Below, piece by piece: positions 7,586 to 17,392 of a stretch of 64,000 nucleotides of DNA. The translations under genes were made by a program, and so were the position numbers. How positions within the stretch are numbered: position 1 is the stretch's first letter; every line of letters begins with the position of its first letter. Source of the stretch: Cyclobacteriaceae bacterium (GTDB taxonomy: Bacteria > Bacteroidota > Bacteroidia > Cytophagales > Cyclobacteriaceae); assembly GCA_030584025.1 (NCBI GenBank), contig CP129487.1:1736001-1800000 (forward strand), in the 5' to 3' direction. Under the pieces are notes generated by a model. It was not told the origin of the DNA. It saw only the letters and a list, made by a program, of their open reading frames with translations, and searched no databases.

Positions 7586-10360
7586 TCAGTCTTTTACGCA
7601 ACGAAAGCCAACGGTTGCGTTACGTTCAAACCCTTCACTGACCCGGAGCAAGGCTTGCCGGTAGTGTAGTTCACGCGGACCGCCCTGTACGTACCACCAA
7701 CTTGATGAGGGCTTGAAGTAACTCCCCCCCTTCATGATGATGTACCGATAACTACCACTTTCGTAGATGTCGTTGGTGAGTTGCCAAACACATCCACTAA
7801 GATCGAGCAAGCCATGTGGATTGGCGCCTTTCGGATATCGGCCCACCGGGTAGAGCTCACCATTGCCCAGGTTGGCATGTTTCGGATCGATGCCTTCTAT
7901 GGCTTTCACTGTAAGCGTTTCAGTTACGAATTGCTCCTTACGCGTAACGGGTTTGACTTGCTTCCAGGGCCATTCCAGGAGCTTGTCGGTTTGAGCCGCA
8001 TATTGCCATTCCATTTCTGTGGGTAATCGTTTTCCTGCCCATAGTGCGTAAGCCTGTGCGTCTTCATAGGAGACATACGTCACCGGAAATTTCTCCTCGC
8101 CTTTCACGGGTTTTCCATCGCGCCAGTGTTTTAAGAAATTGGTTGTGTCTTGAGGCTTATACCGGGTGGCTTGTATGAAAGCATAAAACGCTTCGTTGGT
8201 TACCGGATGTTTGTCCATCCAAAATGATTTCATGCTGATTACTTTTCCTTCCTGTTCCTGCGGATACGGAATGAAGGCATCTCCGTTTGTTGTCTTGAAA
8301 ATAAATGTTCCGACAGGTATGCGCACCATACCTGTAGTTGATGAAGCAGATTTACTGGTTGGTACTGATTTACTGATCAACCGTGGTGTGCCGGGTTTGA
8401 TATACAGGATAACTTCATCCAGCAATTCATCTTGGTCAAAGGCCTGAACCACTACCTTCCCTTCATAACGGCCTAGCAGGTCGGGGATGAAAAAATCGAA
8501 CGTGCTTTGCTCATGCAAGCTTACCTCTTTGTTCACTTTTCCGTAGGCTGGGTTGCCTGCCCAAATTCGTAATTTATCTCCTTGCGGGCAGCGCCCAACC
8601 AACCGGTTATTCATGATTTTGGCGCTGATCAGTTGGGGTAACTCAGCGATGCAGCTAACAGAGCCTTCGTTGTTGGTACCCAGTTCAAATGCATTGAATC
8701 CTTCAAGTTGAACTTGAGTATAGCTTTTTTGACCCTGTTTTGCTAGAAGTATTGGTTCATGATGCCATAGATCAACATAGTGTTTGTCAGGTTGTTCAGG
8801 TACTTCAAACAAGACCCCGCGAAAGCCCTCCGGCTTCAGACTAAATACGGTGTAAACGGTCTTCTGCTTGCCGGGCCATTCATTCACCCAAACGCTGTCA
8901 CGCAAGGTTGAAATGAGTGGCTTCCAGTTTGATGAAATGAAGTTGCTGTGATTCTCCCGAAGGATCCGGGTGGTTCTTCCTAAAAACCGGTACTGTTCTT
9001 CTTCCCATTCATGATGGCCCGGTGCAAACTGGTTGATCTCCGTACCGTAACCATTGAAGAACGCGAGTGCATATTCGCGTTTAATTTTTTTCTTGAATAC
9101 TTCGGCCACCCGAAAAATGGCGAAGTCGGGACGGATGAATTTGTTTAGGTTCAACATGGGTGGATAGTACAAGGCGTTGTGCACTCTCCCACTGATGATG
9201 CCGGGCATATCCTTCGGTACAGCCATGCCTTCGCTGTACATAATCACGCCCGGCTTTACGGCATCGGCAGCTTCCTGCAACTCCCTACTCGACTCGCCTT
9301 TGGTATCGAGCACAACACCATCTGCCGAAGTGTCTTTGATCAGGGAAGCAAGCCCTTGCAGGTGCCCTTCCGAGCGTGTGCTTTCATCCCATGGATTGTA
9401 TGCGATGAAGAATTTCGTTCCGTTTAAGCGTAAAGAATCGGCTTGAGCGCGAAGGGCAGATAATCCACCTGGCAAGTCACGATACAGGTCGAACTGGTTG
9501 CGCTGATCCAACCCCAGCGAGGGCCAGGTTGGCCACAGGCAAATCACATCATCTCCCCCATACCACTCCTTTCCACGCTGTTGAAATTTTTGCCAATTGA
9601 ACTGACCCGTTTTGTAGTCAAAGTAATGCTTGTCCCATGCCATCATCAGGTGCATCACATAGGCCTTCTTTATCCATTGCAGATCAGGACGTTTATAGAG
9701 TTCATCGTTGAAGTCACTTAAATCATATAAGTAACGCTTTTGAAATGCTACTCGCAGCCCTTCCTGCCAGTCACCTTTGTACAGATCAGCATACATAAAA
9801 TAGGATACTGATCCACCCGGCAACAAAATGGTTTCAAACCTTCTGCGGTTTGCCTTTACGAATGAATCCGGATCACGCCTGGTCAACCCAAATACTTTGA
9901 AATTAGCATCCAACGAAGTCGCGGAGTACCCCAGATTCCATGCATTATCCGGGACGATTACATTTACCGGCTTTCGATCGGGTAAAAACAGGTGTGTTCG
10001 CGAAAGCGGATGCTTGCCCAGGCCGGTAATGAATACTTCTTTGTTGGTCTCTCCAAATGGAACAACATTGGTTAACGTAAGGGTATCTCGTGTAACGTTG
10101 ACGAAAGTAATCCGGAATGAAGCACCTTGCCCGCTATAACGAAAATTTGTGTAGTTAACTTCTAATGGTCCACCTGAGTCGGAATGATGTAAACTGTCGT
10201 TAACGCGGAAGGTAATTAGCGGAAGATTGACCGTCCATACATGGGCTGCTGCTTTGATGCGGGTTACTCTCCCTTCCTGTACCGACAATTCATCTAATGG
10301 CTGCGCAATCAGACCGCCACATGCAATCACTATCAGCAGAAGCGATGTAAGGCGTTTCAT
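7586..10360 (-). CDS. Secreted TIM-barrel-like protein fused to an FGE/SUMF1-like domain
   Basis: A signal peptide (ending LIAQ) precedes about 640 residues that look like a glycosidase-type module: a beta-rich N-terminal region, then a barrel-like region with WPTWPSLGL, a strand-end acidic motif DGVVLDTKGE and VIMYSEG. From about residue 680 a C-type-lectin/FGE-sulfatase fold begins (MVRIPVGTF, MDKHPVTNEAFYAF, PVTYVSYEDAQAYALWAGKRLPTE, GFRC). The cysteine pair that performs catalysis in true formylglycine-generating enzymes lies in the HYR-x-R segment; here that segment (ELHYRQALLRVSEG) has no Cys, so the domain is probably structural or binding. It overlaps the aldose epimerase gene by ATGA and so belongs to the GH127 operon. 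Its substrate is unknown; a role in extracytoplasmic glycan handling is inferred. Confidence 0.65.
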   Translation of the reverse strand: MKRLTSLLLIVIACGGLIAQPLDELSVQEGRVTRIKAAAHVWTVNLPLITFRVNDSLHHSDSGGPLEVNYTNFRYSGQGASFRITFVNVTRDTLTLTNVVPFGETNKEVFITGLGKHPLSRTHLFLPDRKPVNVIVPDNAWNLGYSATSLDANFKVFGLTRRDPDSFVKANRRRFETILLPGGSVSYFMYADLYKGDWQEGLRVAFQKRYLYDLSDFNDELYKRPDLQWIKKAYVMHLMMAWDKHYFDYKTGQFNWQKFQQRGKEWYGGDDVICLWPTWPSLGLDQRNQFDLYRDLPGGLSALRAQADSLRLNGTKFFIAYNPWDESTRSEGHLQGLASLIKDTSADGVVLDTKGESSRELQEAADAVKPGVIMYSEGMAVPKDMPGIISGRVHNALYYPPMLNLNKFIRPDFAIFRVAEVFKKKIKREYALAFFNGYGTEINQFAPGHHEWEEEQYRFLGRTTRILRENHSNFISSNWKPLISTLRDSVWVNEWPGKQKTVYTVFSLKPEGFRGVLFEVPEQPDKHYVDLWHHEPILLAKQGQKSYTQVQLEGFNAFELGTNNEGSVSCIAELPQLISAKIMNNRLVGRCPQGDKLRIWAGNPAYGKVNKEVSLHEQSTFDFFIPDLLGRYEGKVVVQAFDQDELLDEVILYIKPGTPRLISKSVPTSKSASSTTGMVRIPVGTFIFKTTNGDAFIPYPQEQEGKVISMKSFWMDKHPVTNEAFYAFIQATRYKPQDTTNFLKHWRDGKPVKGEEKFPVTYVSYEDAQAYALWAGKRLPTEMEWQYAAQTDKLLEWPWKQVKPVTRKEQFVTETLTVKAIEGIDPKHANLGNGELYPVGRYPKGANPHGLLDLSGCVWQLTNDIYESGSYRYIIMKGGSYFKPSSSWWYVQGGPRELHYRQALLRVSEGFERNATVGFRCVKD

Positions 10361-11481
10361 CTCACACTAAATTCGAACCGGCTTGTTTGGTAGTACGTTT
10401 CTCCCGGCTTTAAAATCGTGTTAGGAAAATGGGGTTGGTTGGGTGAGTCCGGGAAATGCTGGGGCTCCAGACAAAGTCCAGCGTGTTTTACATAGACCTG
10501 TCCGTTTTTCCCGGTAATGGTTCCATCTAAAAAGTTGCCGGAATAAAATTGCAGGCCGGGCTCAGATGTAAACAGTTTCATTTCCCTTCCACTTAATGGA
10601 TCGTAAAGTATGGCAGCAGGACCGGCCAGTCCGGTTTCTTTTGCCTCAAACAGCACAAAGTTGTGATCATATCCACCGGGCACATTATGAATGTCGCGAC
10701 CGATTGTTTTTGCTTCCAAAAAATCAAAAGGTGTTTCAAAAACCTCCATGAACTCACCCGTAGGAATAAGTGAATCGTTTACAGCGGTTATGCGCTCAGC
10801 AAAGAGTTGAAGTTCATGATCAAGAATGGTTGAACACTTTCCTGCCGACAAGTTAAAGTATGCATGGCTTGTCAGATTTACAGGCGTGGCTTGATCAGCC
10901 GTTGCGGAATAATCCAGCGTTAACGCGTTGGCATTACTTAATGTGAACACGACTTCCACATGCAGGTTTCCGGGAAACCCTTCTTCCCCATCCGGACTAT
11001 CGTATGTCAGGCGCATGGAACTATCAGATTCGATCTTGACATCCCACACCACCTTATCAAAACCTTTGTTACCTCCATGCAAGGTGTTGCCGTTATTGTT
11101 TGGTGCAAGCGTGTACAGTTGGTCGTTCAATTGAAAGGTTGCTTTACCAATACGATTGGCATACCGGCCGATCAATGCTCCGAAGTACGGATTGTTTTCA
11201 CTGAGATAACCTTCCAGGGTTGGAAAGCCAAGCACGACATTTTCGAAATTTCCCTTTCGGTCGGGAACAATAACCTCTGTTATCGTTCCGCCATAGTTCA
11301 GCACACTTACCTGCATGCCGGCTTTGTTTCGTATTGCATATTCCTTAATGGTTGTTGTGTCGATCATACCAAAATCATTAACGGTTATTCCAGCTTCCTT
11401 ATGTTGTTCTTTCTTGTCTGTGGAGCAGGCGAAAGCCACGCCAACCAGTAAAAAAATACCAAGTCTCGTTGATGTGTTCAT
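10357..11481 (-). CDS. galM: Aldose 1-epimerase (mutarotase), lipoprotein form
   Basis: This is GalM, which interconverts alpha and beta anomers of free sugars. Family motifs are in order: GRYANRIG, NTLHGGNKGFDK, the catalytic His in TSHAYFNL, GGYDHNF, and the C-terminal catalytic Glu in LCLEPQHFPDSPN. The N-terminus has a lipobox (VAFAC), so the enzyme is predicted to be a lipoprotein in the cell envelope rather than cytoplasmic. Its length (374) is normal for the family plus a signal peptide. The gene starts 2 bases after the GH127 stop, and its TGA overlaps the next ATG, implying a single mRNA. It probably processes the sugar released by the GH127 enzyme. Confidence 0.9.
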   Translation of the reverse strand: MNTSTRLGIFLLVGVAFACSTDKKEQHKEAGITVNDFGMIDTTTIKEYAIRNKAGMQVSVLNYGGTITEVIVPDRKGNFENVVLGFPTLEGYLSENNPYFGALIGRYANRIGKATFQLNDQLYTLAPNNNGNTLHGGNKGFDKVVWDVKIESDSSMRLTYDSPDGEEGFPGNLHVEVVFTLSNANALTLDYSATADQATPVNLTSHAYFNLSAGKCSTILDHELQLFAERITAVNDSLIPTGEFMEVFETPFDFLEAKTIGRDIHNVPGGYDHNFVLFEAKETGLAGPAAILYDPLSGREMKLFTSEPGLQFYSGNFLDGTITGKNGQVYVKHAGLCLEPQHFPDSPNQPHFPNTILKPGETYYQTSRFEFSVR

Positions 11482-11483
11482 AG

Positions 11484-13439
11484 TTAATTTTCAGGATTGA
11501 TTCTGACTTCCTTCACTTTTTTTGGCAACCATACCTGCATCTCGTTTGCTCCACGGTTGTTCCAGGCAAAGTATGGTATGGCCGTAATGGTTTTCGGAAA
11601 ATGTACTAAGGATGTAGGTGTTTCTCCCCCTTTAAGGGCTTGTGCTTCAAATGAAATGGTTACGACCCCTCCCAGTAATTCAGGCTTGAATTCAATTTTG
11701 TATTTCGTGTTCTCCGGAACAATAAAATCCCATGCCTTACCCCCATTGTCAGCACCCTCAACACAGTAAACCAATGGTCCGCGTTGAAGTGCCAATCGAT
11801 CACGATTTTGTGTCACCGCTTCATGCGCTACCACTTCGTGAACCTCCATCGGAAAATCCCATTTCACGTTGTCCCCTTTCTGCCAGGTTCTTTTGATGAC
11901 CGCATAACCATTCTTAATTTCAGGAAGAACCTCCTTCTCATTTACCCGAAAGATAATTTTGACTGGTTGATTATTTTTAAATGTGTATAGTTCGCCCGGT
12001 ACTGGCTTACCCGTTACCCAACCCGGTATGCGAATGTAAAGTTCGAAATTGCTTTTCCTTTCAGGATTCAATGTAAGTTCTCCAGCACCCTCCCACGGAT
12101 AATTGGTGGTGAGCTGAACAAGGACAACTTGCTTATCCAGATGAATTGTTGCCGTATTGCTGATGAATAAATTGACATACAAAGCTGTCGTGCTTGTGGC
12201 GTAAATGTAATCGCCAACAGAAGCGGTTAGTCGGGCAATGTTGGACGGACAACATGCCGTGCCAAACCATTCCCTGCGAGCGTGTGTACCGAATGATGCC
12301 AATGGATTGCCATAAAAAAAGCGATCACCGGATAAGGATAAGCCTGAAAGTGCACCATTGTATAAACTGCGTTCGAGTACATCAATAAATTTACTATCAC
12401 CACTTAAACGGTTCATGCGTTGATTCCAAAACACCATGCCCACTGAAGCACATGTTTCACAGTAGGCATTCGTGTTGGGCAAATCATAATCGATTGAAAA
12501 GCCTTCATTACGACCAGATGATCCAATGCCACCGGTGATGTAGAGATTCCTATACACAACATCTTCCCATACGGCACGCATGGCTTCTGCATACTGTTTG
12601 TTATTCATAACTGCTGCAACATCGGCTGCGCCAGTGTATTGGTACATGGCACGCACTGCATGACCGGTGATTTCAGTTTGCTCATGCACCGGTTTTACGT
12701 CTTGCCAGTAGTCGGGTGTAATCCAATTGGTACCATAAGTGTAATAGCCTTTACCGCGTTGTTGTAAATACCATTCGCTAAGTTTTAAATAGCGATCATT
12801 TTTAGTGACATCAAACAGCTTAACCAAAGCCAGTTCGATTTCCTGATGACCACTAAACCAAGGCTTATTACCTAACCGAAACGCTGAGTCAATGTGATTG
12901 GCAAACCGGATAGCCGTTTGCAACAACTTGTCTTTTCCAGTAGCGTGGTAATAAGCCACTGCAGCTTCGATGAGATGCCCTGCATTGTAATCTTCATGTT
13001 TCTCGATATCGGTCCAGCGTTTTGAAATATCGCCTAATTGGTAATATGTGTTCAGGTACCCATCAGGAAGCTGAGCTTTGGCAATAACATCAATCCAGCG
13101 ATCAGCCGTTTCTTCTAACTTCTTATCCGGAAAATTATTTAAAGAATAAGCGATTGCTTCCAGCGCTTTGTACACGTCACTGTCGTCATAATAAATGCCT
13201 TCATGCTTCTCCCCTGTCTGGTTAACTACCTTCTCGAAGTTGCGAATGCGTGGGGTTTTAATTTCTGTTTGCGAAATGCAGGCATCCAATGTATTGGTGG
13301 CAATAGTTTGCAGTCGGGGTTTCCAGAACGTATCGGTAATGGTGAGGGATGAAAAGCTGACGCCTTGTAGCAATTCCTGACTAAACCCAGATTGTGCCAG
13401 CATGAAGAGAAGATAAAGAAAACTAAGGAATTGGCGCAT
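11484..13439 (-). CDS. Glycoside hydrolase family 127 (beta-L-arabinofuranosidase-like, former DUF1680)
   Basis: The signal peptide (MRQFLSFLYLLFMLAQSG) is followed by the (alpha/alpha)6-barrel of GH127: DSDVYKALEAIAYSL, LPDGYLNTYY, a HEQTEITGHAVRAMY helix and the metal-binding Cys motifs YCETCASVG and TACCPSNIAR. In the characterised bifidobacterial enzyme a Glu and three Cys hold Zn and one Cys is the nucleophile; all appear present. The predicted reaction is release of beta-L-arabinofuranose or a related sugar from plant-type glycans outside the cytoplasm. The frame opens at 13466, but I prefer the Met at 13439, which starts at the hydrophobic signal. It is the first gene of a three-gene operon. 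Confidence 0.85.
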   Translation of the reverse strand: MRQFLSFLYLLFMLAQSGFSQELLQGVSFSSLTITDTFWKPRLQTIATNTLDACISQTEIKTPRIRNFEKVVNQTGEKHEGIYYDDSDVYKALEAIAYSLNNFPDKKLEETADRWIDVIAKAQLPDGYLNTYYQLGDISKRWTDIEKHEDYNAGHLIEAAVAYYHATGKDKLLQTAIRFANHIDSAFRLGNKPWFSGHQEIELALVKLFDVTKNDRYLKLSEWYLQQRGKGYYTYGTNWITPDYWQDVKPVHEQTEITGHAVRAMYQYTGAADVAAVMNNKQYAEAMRAVWEDVVYRNLYITGGIGSSGRNEGFSIDYDLPNTNAYCETCASVGMVFWNQRMNRLSGDSKFIDVLERSLYNGALSGLSLSGDRFFYGNPLASFGTHARREWFGTACCPSNIARLTASVGDYIYATSTTALYVNLFISNTATIHLDKQVVLVQLTTNYPWEGAGELTLNPERKSNFELYIRIPGWVTGKPVPGELYTFKNNQPVKIIFRVNEKEVLPEIKNGYAVIKRTWQKGDNVKWDFPMEVHEVVAHEAVTQNRDRLALQRGPLVYCVEGADNGGKAWDFIVPENTKYKIEFKPELLGGVVTISFEAQALKGGETPTSLVHFPKTITAIPYFAWNNRGANEMQVWLPKKVKEVRINPEN

Positions 13440-13465
13440 CTGGCTTTCTGTTTGGACTAAATTCA

Positions 13466-13505
13466 AAAGAAAAAGCCGGAATGAAAAATTTCACTCCGGC
13501 TTTCT
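13466..13505 (-). terminator. Rho-independent terminator after the TPR gene
   Basis: On the minus strand, AGCCGGAGTGAAA pairs with TTTCATTCCGGCT (13 pairs, one G-T), with a 2-base loop and then TTTTCTTTT. It lies just below the stop of the TPR gene (13527) and just above the GH127 start, so it separates the gyrA-TPR transcript from the sugar operon. Confidence 0.8.
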
Positions 13506-13526
13506 TTCTGTATGGGAAGATGTAGA

Positions 13527-14714
13527 TTAATTGTCTACACCCAATTCTTTCAGGCGCTTTTCAACGCGTGCCGCTTTTGCATCTTCACCCAGGTAATAAT
13601 AGATCATGCTTAATTTATCCAATACATCTGTATCAGAAGGATTCAGTTGCTCAGCCTTTTCCCAATAAGGTGCTGCTGTTTTGTAACGTTTAACCAACTC
13701 ATTATCCAATTCAATCTTACGCTTTTTGTCAGCTGCAGAAATACCGAGGTTATTCATTTCAGCTTTGATTTTATCTGCTTCAATGAAGTAAAGTTGTGCC
13801 AGGTAATATTGCGCATCAAAATATTTCGGATCAATTTTTAAAGCAGCCTCAAAGTTTTTCTTGGCTTCTTCGAAATTATCCAGTTTGGAATTCACATAAC
13901 CGAGATAAAACAACAGTGTTTTATTGGAAGGATCTGCTGCAACCGCTTTTTCAAGTCCACCCTTGGCGTCTTCCGTCATCTCCAGGTCAATCAGGTAACC
14001 GATTTCAAGCAATGGATAATCCTTATTGTCAGGATATTTAGCCTTAGCTTCGCGTGTAATTTCAAGTGCCTTTTTCTTGTCGCCTTTAGGGCCTGCCCAG
14101 GTTTGGATGATCACCGTATACGCATCAGTCGAGGTACCTCCCAACTCAATGTATTTTCTCAAATCTTCCAACGCGCGATCGTAGTTTTCATTCGCTTGCG
14201 CTACGAAGCCCGAATAGAAGTGTACTGTTGTATCTTTTGGATTTAAAACCTTGGTCTTGTCAAATTCTTTCAAGGCAGTCTCATAGTCATCTTCCTGGTA
14301 AGCAACTGCTCCCTTATTCAGGTAGTAGTTTCCAAGGAATTCTACACTTTGGGATAAGGTTACCGGTAAAAAATCATTTCCCTGGTAGAATAATTCATTC
14401 TTTGCGTCTTTGTTCATCTCTGCTGCTTTTGCTAAAGCTTGTGAGGCTACTTCAAAGCTATTGTTGGCTAATCCTTTATACGTCTCATTGGTCGTGGTGT
14501 CGATAGAAGCATAAATAAGTCCCTGATAGAAGAATGTTTTCGGATCCAATGAAAGCTTTGGATCGGTAACACATACGTCAATCATCTGTTTGGCTTCATC
14601 CAACTTCCCTTGCTTCCAGGAGTTTAAAGCTTTATTCAAATTTGGCTTAGGCGCTTTTTGGGCAAATACTGCCAATGGCAAAGCAACCAACAAAAAACAT
14701 ACTACTCGTTTCAT
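13527..14714 (-). CDS. Periplasmic TPR-repeat protein
   Basis: A signal peptide ending VFAQ is followed by about eight TPR helices pairs through residue 390, clearest at LNKGAVAYQEDDYETALKEF, LFYLGYVNSKLDNFEEA and KYFDAQYYLAQLYF. There is no enzymatic domain, so a scaffold role in the periplasm is likely, with the partner unknown. The gene begins 23 bases after the gyrA stop and is closed by a strong terminator, so it is probably cotranscribed with gyrA. Confidence 0.75.
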   Translation of the reverse strand: MKRVVCFLLVALPLAVFAQKAPKPNLNKALNSWKQGKLDEAKQMIDVCVTDPKLSLDPKTFFYQGLIYASIDTTTNETYKGLANNSFEVASQALAKAAEMNKDAKNELFYQGNDFLPVTLSQSVEFLGNYYLNKGAVAYQEDDYETALKEFDKTKVLNPKDTTVHFYSGFVAQANENYDRALEDLRKYIELGGTSTDAYTVIIQTWAGPKGDKKKALEITREAKAKYPDNKDYPLLEIGYLIDLEMTEDAKGGLEKAVAADPSNKTLLFYLGYVNSKLDNFEEAKKNFEAALKIDPKYFDAQYYLAQLYFIEADKIKAEMNNLGISAADKKRKIELDNELVKRYKTAAPYWEKAEQLNPSDTDVLDKLSMIYYYLGEDAKAARVEKRLKELGVDN

Positions 14715-14737
14715 TTTAATTTAGGTTATAATCAGTT

Positions 14738-17233
14738 TTAACTTTTGCTTTCTTCGGGTGCTTCATCCTGCATCCGTTGAATTTTTTCTATGGATGAAAT
14801 GCGGTCATCTTCGTTCAGCCGGATTAAACGCACACCTTGGGTTGCCCTACCCATCACACGAAGTTCGGAAACTTTTATGCGAATGGTAATACCTGAACGG
14901 TTAATAATCATCAATTCATCATCATCGGTAACTTCCTTAATCGCAACAAGCTTGCCAGTTTTTTCGGTGATATTTATGGTTTTAACCCCTTTTCCACCGC
15001 GTTTAGTCACCCGGTAATCATCAATAGACGAACGCTTGCCGTATCCCTTCTCGGAAACGACCAGCAAATTTGCATCTTCCCGGGTAATGCACACCATGCC
15101 TATTACTTTATCGGTAGAAGAATCGAGTGTAACGGCTCGTACCCCTGCTGCAGTACGGCCCATTGGCCTCACATCTTCTTCGCTGAAATGCACAGCCTTA
15201 CCCTCCGACTTAGCTATAATGATATGGTTTTTACCATTGGTCAGCGAGGCGGTTAATAACCGGTCGCCATCGTGAATGGTAATGGCATTAATGCCTCCCT
15301 GCCGCGGTCGTGAATAAGCTTCAAGTGAAGTTTTCTTGATGGTGCCTTTCTCCGTACAGAGAATTACAAAATTATTGTTCAGGTATTCTTCATCCTCCAG
15401 TGTTCGGATATTGATTACGGCCTTGACCGTATCCCCGGGCTCAATGTTGATCAGGTTTTGGATGGCCCTCCCCTTAGAAGTTTTATTTCCTTCCGGAATT
15501 TCATATGCCTTTTTCCAATACACTTTACCGCTCTCCGTAAAAATCAGCAGGAAATTATGCGCATGAGCGATAAACAGGTGCTCGGTAAAATCATCTTCTT
15601 TTGTAGCTACACCTCGTGATCCAACTCCGCCTCTGCCCTGTGTTCTGTACTCTGAAAGGGATGTACGCTTAATGTATCCCTGGTTGGAGATGGTGATCAC
15701 CATTTCCTCGTTCGGGATCATATCCTCTGGCAGAATGTCGTCTTCCTCCGTAGGTACAACCTCGGTTCTGCGATCGTCTCCATACCGGTCGCGTAATTCG
15801 GCCAGTTCATCTTTAATGATCTGCATGCGCAAGGGCTCACTTGCCAGAATATCTTTCAAGCGACCAATCAGCTCCATTACTTCTTTGTACTCCTGTTGAA
15901 TCTTGTCGCGCTCCAGGCCTGTTAGGCGTTGCAGACGCATTTCCAAAATGGCCTTTGCCTGAATTTCCGACAACCCAAAGCGACTAATCAATTCTGTCTT
16001 TGCCGTTTCCGGATCTTTCGATGCTCTGATTAAGGCAATGACTTCATCCAGGTTATCCAGCGCAATCAGGTAACCTTCCAGAATGTGTGCGCGCTTTTCA
16101 GCTTCGTTCAGTTCGTAAAGCGTGCGCCTGGTCACCACTTCGTGGCGGTGTTCCACAAAGTTCTTGATCAGGTCCTTCAGGTTAAGCGTCTGTGGCCTGC
16201 CTTTTACAAGAGCTACATTGTTAATTCCGAAGTTCGACTGTAACTGGGTGTATTTGTATAAGTTATTCAGCACGATGTTACCTATTGCATCACGCTTCAG
16301 GTCGTATACAATGCGGTATCCATCTCTATCCGACTCATCGCGGATATCGGAAATGCCTTCTATCTTCTTTTCATTAATCAAGGCAGCCGTTTTCTCAATC
16401 ATCAGGGCTTTGTTAACCTGATAAGGAATTTCGGTTACCACGATTTGCTCCCGGCCATTGGCCTGGGTTACAATCTCGGCTTTGGAACGAACCACAACCC
16501 TGCCCCGACCTGTTCTGTACGCTTCCCGAACCCCTGAAATGCCATAAATGATACCACCGGTCGGGAAGTCAGGCGCGGTGACAAACTTCATCAGGTCTTC
16601 AATGGTGATGTCGTTATTGTCGATATAGGCAACAATACCATCCACTACCTCGCGTAAGTTATGCGGAGCCATGTTGGTGGCCATACCAACCGCAATGCCC
16701 GAGGCGCCATTCACCAACAGGTTGGGCAATTTGCCCGGAAGTACGGTAGGTTCCGTTAAAGAGTCGTCAAAGTTGGGTTGGAAATCAACGGTGTCTTTGT
16801 TGATGTCAGCCAGCAATTCTTCTGCAATTCTGCGCAAGCGGGCTTCGGTATATCGCATGGCCGCAGCAGCATCGCCATCAATGGAACCAAAGTTACCCTG
16901 TCCGTCAACCAACGGGTAGCGCATCGACCAATCCTGGGCCATGCGCACCATAGTTTCGTAAACCGAAGCATCCCCATGCGGGTGGTACTTACCAAGCACT
17001 TCCCCCACAATACGAGCCGACTTCTTATAGGATTTGTTGTAGTTAACACCCAGCTCAAGCATGCCGTATAACACCCTGCGGTGTACCGGCTTTAAGCCAT
17101 CGCGAACATCGGGCAGTGCGCGTGAAACAATAACCGACATCGAATAATCGATGTAGGCACCGCGCATTTCATCTTCAATATTGATCGGGATTATGTTTTG
17201 CCGCTCGGGCAAATTACCGGTTTCTTCAGCCAC
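14738..17233 (-). CDS. gyrA: DNA gyrase subunit A
   Basis: This is the full-length ATP-dependent type II topoisomerase A subunit (831 residues). It shows the N-terminal winged-helix/breakage domain with RALPDVRDGLKPVHRRVLYG, the quinolone-determining segment KYHPHGDASVYETM (residues 83-94) and the catalytic Tyr128 in MRYTEARL. A coiled-coil tower follows, then a C-terminal six-bladed pinwheel with a GyrA box of form QGRGGVG near residue 540. At the positions of E. coli Ser83, Ala84 and Asp87 the protein has Ala89, Ser90 and Glu93. The C-terminal tail is acidic. The GyrA box favours gyrase over ParC/GrlA. The start is the ATG at 17233, with a 159-base leader gap above it. Confidence 0.96.
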   Translation of the reverse strand: MAEETGNLPERQNIIPINIEDEMRGAYIDYSMSVIVSRALPDVRDGLKPVHRRVLYGMLELGVNYNKSYKKSARIVGEVLGKYHPHGDASVYETMVRMAQDWSMRYPLVDGQGNFGSIDGDAAAAMRYTEARLRRIAEELLADINKDTVDFQPNFDDSLTEPTVLPGKLPNLLVNGASGIAVGMATNMAPHNLREVVDGIVAYIDNNDITIEDLMKFVTAPDFPTGGIIYGISGVREAYRTGRGRVVVRSKAEIVTQANGREQIVVTEIPYQVNKALMIEKTAALINEKKIEGISDIRDESDRDGYRIVYDLKRDAIGNIVLNNLYKYTQLQSNFGINNVALVKGRPQTLNLKDLIKNFVEHRHEVVTRRTLYELNEAEKRAHILEGYLIALDNLDEVIALIRASKDPETAKTELISRFGLSEIQAKAILEMRLQRLTGLERDKIQQEYKEVMELIGRLKDILASEPLRMQIIKDELAELRDRYGDDRRTEVVPTEEDDILPEDMIPNEEMVITISNQGYIKRTSLSEYRTQGRGGVGSRGVATKEDDFTEHLFIAHAHNFLLIFTESGKVYWKKAYEIPEGNKTSKGRAIQNLINIEPGDTVKAVINIRTLEDEEYLNNNFVILCTEKGTIKKTSLEAYSRPRQGGINAITIHDGDRLLTASLTNGKNHIIIAKSEGKAVHFSEEDVRPMGRTAAGVRAVTLDSSTDKVIGMVCITREDANLLVVSEKGYGKRSSIDDYRVTKRGGKGVKTINITEKTGKLVAIKEVTDDDELMIINRSGITIRIKVSELRVMGRATQGVRLIRLNEDDRISSIEKIQRMQDEAPEESKS

Positions 17234-17274
17234 GGTTTTCTATCGGATTTTAGTCAGTTTACCTTCACTTTTGC

Positions 17275-17291
17275 TGCCCCTTTTAAGGGCA
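17275..17291. other. Imperfect palindrome in the gyrA leader
   Basis: The 17-base sequence TGCCCCTTTTAAGGGCA has a TGCCC/GGGCA inverted repeat with a T/A-rich centre, 42 bases above the gyrA ATG. It could be an operator or an mRNA hairpin. There is no T-run, so it is not a normal terminator. Function is unknown. Confidence 0.3.
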
Positions 17292-17392
17292 ATTTTCAAG
17301 CGGTGCAAGATAATAATTTGATACAAAAAATGGGCGTTTCTGACTGCTTTTATTGGGATTTTCAGGCCTGATTTTCAGGTAGTTCAAGCCTC

